DNA from: Allacma fusca
Lineage: Eukaryota; Arthropoda; Collembola; Symphypleona; Sminthuridae
Direction: 5' to 3'
Assembly (NCBI GenBank): GCA_947179485.1
Contig: OX359246.1
Location: 55,841,632 to 55,905,631 of the forward strand
Length of the DNA stretch: 64,000 bases
Notes under the pieces: generated by a model
The model's database searches: none
Seen by the model: only the letters and a program-made list of their open reading frames with translations
What the model was told of the DNA's origin: nothing
Translations under genes and position numbers: made by a program
In this document: in pieces, positions 58,036-64,000 of the stretch
Position numbering within the stretch: the stretch's first letter is position 1
Layout of the letters: every line of letters begins with the position of its first letter

Positions 58036-59075
58036 TTGTCTTAAAAGTATTTGTATTCGAGGTTATTTTGTTTGTATTAAAATTTCCGTAGCTGAGGAGC
58101 GTCACTTTACCTCAAAACAAACCTTCCGAACTGGCTCTTTTCTCTTTACAAACAAACCGTAAATATCCATACATATTTCACTTACTCATTCATTCTCCTC
58201 GCACACGGGGTTTCTGCCTATCGCCTACACAGCAAATATTTTCCTCTGACTACAACGATGTGGAATAAGCTGTTAGTAAAATCCCTAGTATCTTATTTAT
58301 TGTACAGTATCACAGTTTAAGGAAAAATTTAATAACCATATTTTTTCTGTTTGTGTGATTGCCCTCTCTCTGTATCGATATTGTGCAATAATTACTCCTT
58401 TTTAATTCTTACCAGCCCAATAGTAATATTGCATTACGTTGGTATGTCATTTACATTTGGTTTCTAAAATGCATTCAGGATGTTTGCCATCTGAATGAGT
58501 TAACAATAGTTAACAACTTTTGGCTGAGGTTATTTTAGTTCCATGAGACTTTCAAAGGCATTGACATTTTATTTGAAGTTTTTCTTCCTGTGAATTTCTC
58601 ATGGTTGACATATCCGTAAATCTTAGTCACGCGGAAAAAACATGTTTATTTACCAAATGAACCTCCTTTTGTCGACAGCATAAATAAATATTTTGATGAT
58701 AATTAAATCAATTATAGACTGACGAAAAATTTGGATGAGAGTAGGGTCACTTTTATCTATTTCTATTATTCATTTTAATAAGCGCCCCTAGAACCCAGAA
58801 ATGTCTCGTTATAAAAAAGAGTCATCAATTAGCCCTACCTAAATAACAGATGTGGAAATTAAGCTGCTGGTTATTATGAATTATACTTATATATTTCCCG
58901 TAGAGTAGTAACACCATACACTGAAGCCCGGCTAGAACTACTACAGATAGAACCGTATTTATAACCATCAGGGCTTTCGTCTTATTTAAGTTCAAACTTA
59001 TGCGGCCTTGGAATACGATTTCAAACTTTCGCAGTTTCCGTAATTATATATTTTTTGTGAGCGAAGCGATATAAT
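58036..59075. other. intergenic, no gene recognised
   Basis: Nothing supportable was found between the truncated Hsp70 copy and the short tandem repeat that follows. Confidence 0.4.
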
Positions 59076-59133
59076 GGTTTTTTTGGTTTAAACCGGGGTT
59101 TTTTTGGTTTAAACCAGGTTTTTTTGGTTTAAA
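59076..59133. repeat. short tandem repeat with palindromic GGTTTAAACC core
   Basis: Three units of GGTTTTTTTGGTTTAAACC with one to three extra bases between. Each unit contains a self-complementary GGTTTAAACC. Confidence 0.7.
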
Positions 59134-59507
59134 TAAATTTTCAATGATCGTTGACTTGTCACTCAGTTTACATCACTCAATTACCGACAAGTTCCCAAAC
59201 CACGTGTGAGATGGCCGATAGACATGAATAATAATAGTCGATTGCAAAATTTCCATGGCAACATTCATACATGTATGTAAAAATAAGCGTCAAAATATGT
59301 TGGACTCAACGAAGGGCAACTAACGAGCCGTGCAGATGAACGGATGAATTGTAAAAGCACACGATTATTGAATTAGAATAAATAAATGTTGAATCATCAT
59401 GATCAATGTATTCATGTAAACCTGGAGATTAATGTTTAATAAAATCGTTTGTTATATTGGAAAGCATGAAAATATGACTCTTAATGAGCAATTAGTCAAC
59501 AAGGAAA

Positions 59508-62500
59508 TTATTTTTGCTTTAAAAGGTCGGTGTAGATATTTTTCTCAGTTAGAATTTTTCTTCCAACATCAGTAGTTTTGAGACATCGAGTTATTACCGT
59601 CTTTCGATATTTTCGATACTCTAGGGGGTCCGAACAGCACACCTGCTCTCCACGAAGTATCTTGTCGAGGAAATATAGGGCTGCAGGTCCGCAAGAGCTC
59701 GAATCAGTCTGTAATATTTTTGAATACGAATACAGCCACAATTTCGGAATTGGAACGAGTGTGGGTCATATATGCATCAAATATAATTAGTCATAGTAGC
59801 ATTTAATTAAGATTTTGGTCTGCCAGAACGGAAATAAATAGCCGCAGTATGATAGTCATTAAGTTTATGAATAATTGGTCATATTTGAGCCCACTGCGAA
59901 ATCTACGTTACAAGTGAGTTCAACAAACCTTAAAAATTAATTCATTGGAATGGGTCAATTTCATAGTTAACAGGAGCAGAATTCGGATTTTTATACGGAT
60001 TTCAGTTTCAACAGGTGTTTACTTCAACAAAAACTTTATCAAAAACAGTCTTTTAAAATACAATTTCAACTGACAGTTGAAATCCTATTTTAAAATAATT
60101 ACAGTAATGTAAGGCAAATTGTATGAATAAATGCGGTTTTTTAAATTTTAAGCATAAACAACTGGGGAGTTACTTCCGTATATGCACAGTAAGCACTATT
60201 TGCTACTCTGGTTCATTCATGCCGTCTAAGTTTGTCATGGCTTGAAGGGAGGGTTGTTCGGGTGTGGAAAAAGTTCCAAATGGTGAACGATCCTGACAAC
60301 AGTAAATGGTCCCCTAACCCACCGAAAATGTTTAGCCAACTACATAGCTGGGTAGCAAGAACATTTCTTGCCCAAGTACCAAAAAATGTTGAGCAACTAC
60401 CTGGGTAGCGAATTTTTATTTTGACCAACTACCAAAATATTTTGGACAACTACCTGGGTATCAAAAAAACGTTTTGCCCAACTATCAAAAAATTGTGGTC
60501 AACTACCTATTTTTTGGCAAACTACCTGGTTATCGAAAAAAAATTTTGCCCGACTATCAACTAGTTTTGGCCAACTACCTGGGTAGCGTGAAGATTTTTT
60601 ACCGAACTACCAGAAATTTGTGATCAACTATCTGGGTATCGAAAAACCTTCGCCCAACTAACAAATATTTTTGACCAACTACCTGGATAACCAAAAAAAT
60701 TAAGCCAACTACGTGGGGCATGATGACAAACTTAGAGGGCATACATACATTACATTATATATCACCATTGGTTTCTACCACGTGATATCATGACATTGTC
60801 TGACCTGGTCTATAAGCTAAGTTCTTGGACTATTTAATTTTGAATTTGGACGAAATTTACCCATGGTGTATATTTACAGTATTGTAGATGAATCGCATTA
60901 CCTGATTTACGACTGCATCAAAATACATCACCGACCACTTTGTGTTGCTAAAATTGCTCATTTTAAAAGCTTGGTTCATCAATTCCCCGTACATCTGAAG
61001 TCCCTCCGCGACTCTCTTTTTGCTTAGATGGTCACCCCTCAATGTATCAACAATTTTTAACTTTAACGATCTTTTCTCAGCAATAATGACAATCCAATGC
61101 TCACCAAAATTGGAAATCGTCACAATTGTTTCCGTTGACGTGGAAACATTCATAAAGGCTTTGTTGATGATTAGCTCAGATTTCTTAAAACAGCCGTCAT
61201 CAAAGCGAAGTATACCGGAAGGAAAGTAAGCTAAGCCGTATGGTTTGGATTTCCCAATTAATAGGGCAGCATAAAAATCGATCACAAAATTATTGAGCCA
61301 TGATGAATGCAATGCCGTGGATAAGTCCTCGTCCATCAACTCTAAATTCTTCAAAGCACCCACGATGCCAAAAGTCGCGGCACAATAATTACTTTCGATG
61401 TCACTAAAAACATTGGCGTCACAATTTAGAGTAAATTTTCAACAGTTAATAATATTCATCGGCAAACCTGTAAGCTATTATTTCGCATTCAACGAAAACT
61501 TCATCAAACCAGTGCACTTTGCAATTGTTGTCAATGGACTCATTACATTTGTTGTTGTAAGCAGTAATTACGGTACACCAAGGCAGGTGGGAAGTCGTGC
61601 GAAACCATATACTCTACATTTGACTATGACGTAAAACCAGCACCTGGTTGCTCGAGTGGTAGCTTGAAGTTATAATATTTCTGCTCTAGCCTGCTCTGCA
61701 CTTTACCAAGCAAGCAAGTTTATCTGTACAATGCTGCTTACTGTACTCTATGGCAACTCATCTTCGTCAACCCATCATCTCACAGTCGTGCATGAGCCTG
61801 AAATACTAATTAAAGGACTGAGCTAACACTCAGATTTGCCTTTAGTGTATTCAAAATATTCCATGAAACGCAGCGTACACCCAAGGAATGGTAATCATCT
61901 CAGCAGAAATATTTAATCAAAGTCCATCCATAAATTTGAGTTTTATTTATTTGAGTACTGCTTTCTGCTGACTTGTAATTTGCGTTTGATTAATAATGTT
62001 TAGGTTGTATTTACGACTATTTAGAATGTACAATAAGGCACCTCTGATGGTTAGTTCAGTCCTTGAATTAGTACTCAATGCTAAAAATAGCCAAGTACAC
62101 ATGCACCAGGTGTGACAGAAGATGAGTTGCCATAGAGTACAGTAAGCAGCATTACAAAGACAAACTTGCTTGCTTGGTAAAGTGTAGAGCAGAGGGGAGC
62201 AAAAGTATTCTAAGTTCGAGCTACCACTCGAACAACCAGGTGCTGGTTTTATCTCGTAGTCCACAATTGCTCAAAAACTTTGCATGTCTTGTTAGCAAAT
62301 TGTTTCTTACCCACGGGTCCTCCCACCACAAATTGACTGCCCCATGTGCTCAATAATCGTATTCGACTAAAACATTTCGATACGATTTTTCAGCATATGT
62401 GGTAATTAATTTGTGGTGGGAGGCGCGGTGGGTACGAAATCATTCACTAACAAGACATGCAAGGTTTTTGAACCACTCTGGATTATGTACACGCTGTATA

Positions 62501-63238
62501 AATTCGGTCAATTACTTACACGGAACTCTGGCCACAAAGTTCAATTTTTTCCATCTTGGTTGCCCATGCAGCAACTCGCTTTGCTTTGCGTTTAGAACTT
62601 CTTGCCATTCTCCCCTCAGATGTCTTACGAAATTCCTTTCTCGGAAGCCACACCTTCTGATGTAATCCTTCATTCTTATGGTTATCAATTACAGTTATTT
62701 ATTTACTTAGCGCTTTACAAAAATAGATACGGTAGAATCATTCAAAAAATTACATTTCTTGAAACTTGATTTATTGCACATGGGTCCTCTCGGCAAAAAT
62801 TGACTAGTTCATACGTACGAAATAGTGTAACAGTATCACTTATATACGAGTTTGCACGTATGGATTAGTAAATTTTTGCCAGTCAGCCCTTGTTAAATAA
62901 ATCATTAACTTTCAAGAAATGTAATTTTTGGAGTGATTGTGATGTACTAACTCACGTTGGAATTGGCTGGTGCAGTCAGATCATCGTACGTAATATCAAT
63001 ATAATCAGGCTTCTCTGTTATTTCAGTTACAATGATAAGACTTTTAGGCTGAAAGCAAAATTGTAATATCTTAACGTTCACACACAAATACATGAACATT
63101 TCATTGACATTAGCGACTCACAATTTTAAATTCCCAATTTAAAGCTTGGTAACCCAAAAAGGACTGCAATATTTGTATGAATTTCTCAGGGCAGTCTATT
63201 AGCACGGGAAGAACCATCGGAAGTGTTGAATTGGCCAT
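59508..63238 (-). CDS. Ulp1/SENP-like cysteine protease (peptidase family C48), five exons
   Basis: Exons 63122-63238, 62956-63048, 62520-62656, 60902-61403 and 59508-59708 join in consistent phase (0, 0, 2, 0) to 1050 nt, 349 aa. The C48 catalytic domain occupies about residues 120-330. WLNNFVIDFY (151-160) is the substrate-side motif. His218 lies in GEHWIVII, Asp235 in LKIVDTLRG, Gln283 just before the last junction, and Cys289 in DSSSCGPAALYFL. The His-Asp-Gln-Cys set is complete, so activity on SUMO or a related modifier is plausible. The first 115 residues include a basic stretch (ARSSKRKAKR, a possible nuclear signal). ATG 63238 is directly preceded by TTTTAG, so a 5' non-coding exon may exist upstream. 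C48 proteases are also carried by several transposons, so host or element origin is open. Confidence 0.8.
60240..60715. repeat. degenerate CCAACTACCTGGGTA array in the last intron of the C48 protease gene
   Basis: About ten variants of CCAACTACCTGGGTAGCGAAAAA with unit length about 45-60 bases follow each other. Style and density match the word-iterated transposons, but no inverted ends or duplication were found. It makes up much of the 1193-bp intron 59709-60901. Confidence 0.65.
61634..62262. repeat. inverted duplication in an intron of the C48 protease gene
   Basis: About 61634-61775 and 62105-62262 are reverse complements with scattered differences. Both contain ACCAGCACCTGGTTG and TTTACCAAGCAAGCAAGTTT. 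About 330 bp lies between. The transcript could form a long hairpin. Confidence 0.7.
62270..62480. repeat. fold-back element 1
   Basis: Arms at about 62270-62336 and 62402-62480 pair over more than 60 bp with mismatches, sharing CTCCCACCACAAATT and TTGCATGTCTTGTTAG. It lies just inside the intron next to the third exon of the C48 protease gene. Confidence 0.65.
62734..62943. repeat. fold-back element 2
   Basis: The arms begin and end with TTACATTTCTTGAAA and its complement, with an inner pair GCAAAAATT...AATTTTTGC. It shares GGGTCCTC and AAATTGACT with fold-back element 1 and lies in the neighbouring intron, so both belong to one small family. Confidence 0.6.
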
Positions 63239-64000
63239 CTAAAATGTCAGAAAAAAATTAATTTCATGAACTCGAAGCTGGCATTGTTTACTACTTACAT
63301 AATGTTGCATCCAACCATTACAAAACCATGACAAAGTTAAGTAAATGAAATTCAAAGAATACAACCAAGGTGTAACTACCATAGCATTGGCAAGCTTGAT
63401 TGTGCTAATGTGTTACTGCACTACTGAAAAATCACTAATCCGATAAAACAAGCAAGCATTACAGTAATATTCCACGGTTCATTTGCAAGACTGTTTTACT
63501 GTTTAACTAGTCGTGCTACATATTCATTGATTTTGCCTGACACATGTAAAACTGTTTCATACAAACTAAAAAGGTATTCATTCGTACGTCATGCACAGCA
63601 TTATTCATGATTCCATACCCTTTAGCATTACAATATATAAAGTATATTATTACTATATACATTGTCCCAACACATACTCACGTACTCACGTATATACTCA
63701 CGTAGAATAATAAGTTTTCTTTTACCCATTTACTTAGTATTACCAGAATGTACTGTAAAGTTCCGGTTATTGCTCGAACGTTTTTAAATATACAATTTTC
63801 TAATACATTCATGCAAACCGCCGATTTATTCTGCTCTGGGTATTGCATTTTAAAAGTTTATTTTACTTGCAACGATTTTATCTAGGCTTATTGGAGACGA
63901 AATACTTTCTTTATAATTGTCATGTGCAATAACAAATAAGCACATTATTATTACTTATGTCCAAATAGTACGCTATAAATTAAACAGTTGTATAGAAATA
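63239..64000. other. 5' region of the C48 protease gene
   Basis: A good splice donor (TTAT|GTAAGT near 63296) could end a 5' non-coding exon that splices to 63238. Otherwise AT-rich with nothing recognised. Confidence 0.35.

Noticed and set aside
1-64000. CRISPR arrays, bacterial operons or insertion sequences
   Set aside because: Introns, a 5S gene with polymerase III signals, a histone stem-loop and eukaryotic transposons show a nuclear eukaryotic contig; no regular spacer array exists.

Overview
The window reads as an AT-rich arthropod nuclear contig. Genes have short GT-AG introns and are mixed with many DNA transposons. The gustatory receptors, a cysteine-rich metallothionein-like protein with metal-response elements and a divergent multi-pass membrane family would suit a springtail (Collembola) or another basal hexapod. 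That assignment is inference; no marker gene fixes the species.

Layout. 0.4-6.0 kb: two intact tandem gustatory receptor (GR) genes with identical four-exon structure. 6.2-12.8 kb: GR relics and two copies of a 133-aa, 24-cysteine metallothionein-like gene on the minus strand, each with a promoter cluster of TGCACAC elements, plus an inverted relic of that promoter. 13.4-14.8 kb: a DNA transposon with a TAA target duplication. 15.0-17.5 kb: an eight-exon gene of unknown function in which a four-exon block has been duplicated. 19.4-20.7 and 30.7-32.1 kb: two copies of a multi-pass membrane protein gene, the first dead and the second intact. 21.8-30.1 kb: three hAT-type elements with perfect 8-bp target duplications. 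35.8-36.6 kb: an intronless phospholipid scramblase.

38.65-43.58 kb holds a histone H4-like gene, with TATA box, initiator and a canonical histone 3' stem-loop. It is split inside its histone fold by a 4.5-kb element with 14-bp perfect inverted ends and a TA target duplication. The element carries a seven-exon DUF4806 gene and part of a second ORF of an invertebrate transposon-associated family. I regard this nested structure as the most interesting thing in the window.

45-53.5 kb: hairpins, two more hAT elements, and an unrecognised polar protein gene interrupted by one of them. 54.6 kb: one 5S rRNA gene. 55.4-58.0 kb: a cytosolic Hsp70 pseudogene interrupted by a Harbinger-like element whose removal with one TAA restores the reading frame. 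59.5-63.2 kb: a five-exon Ulp1/SENP-like cysteine protease gene with complete catalytic residues and repeat-filled introns.

A theme across the window is that many transposons here have interiors built almost entirely from one short degenerate word, different in each element. All intron-exon models were made by eye from splice motifs, reading phase and paralogue comparison. No search or alignment program was run.
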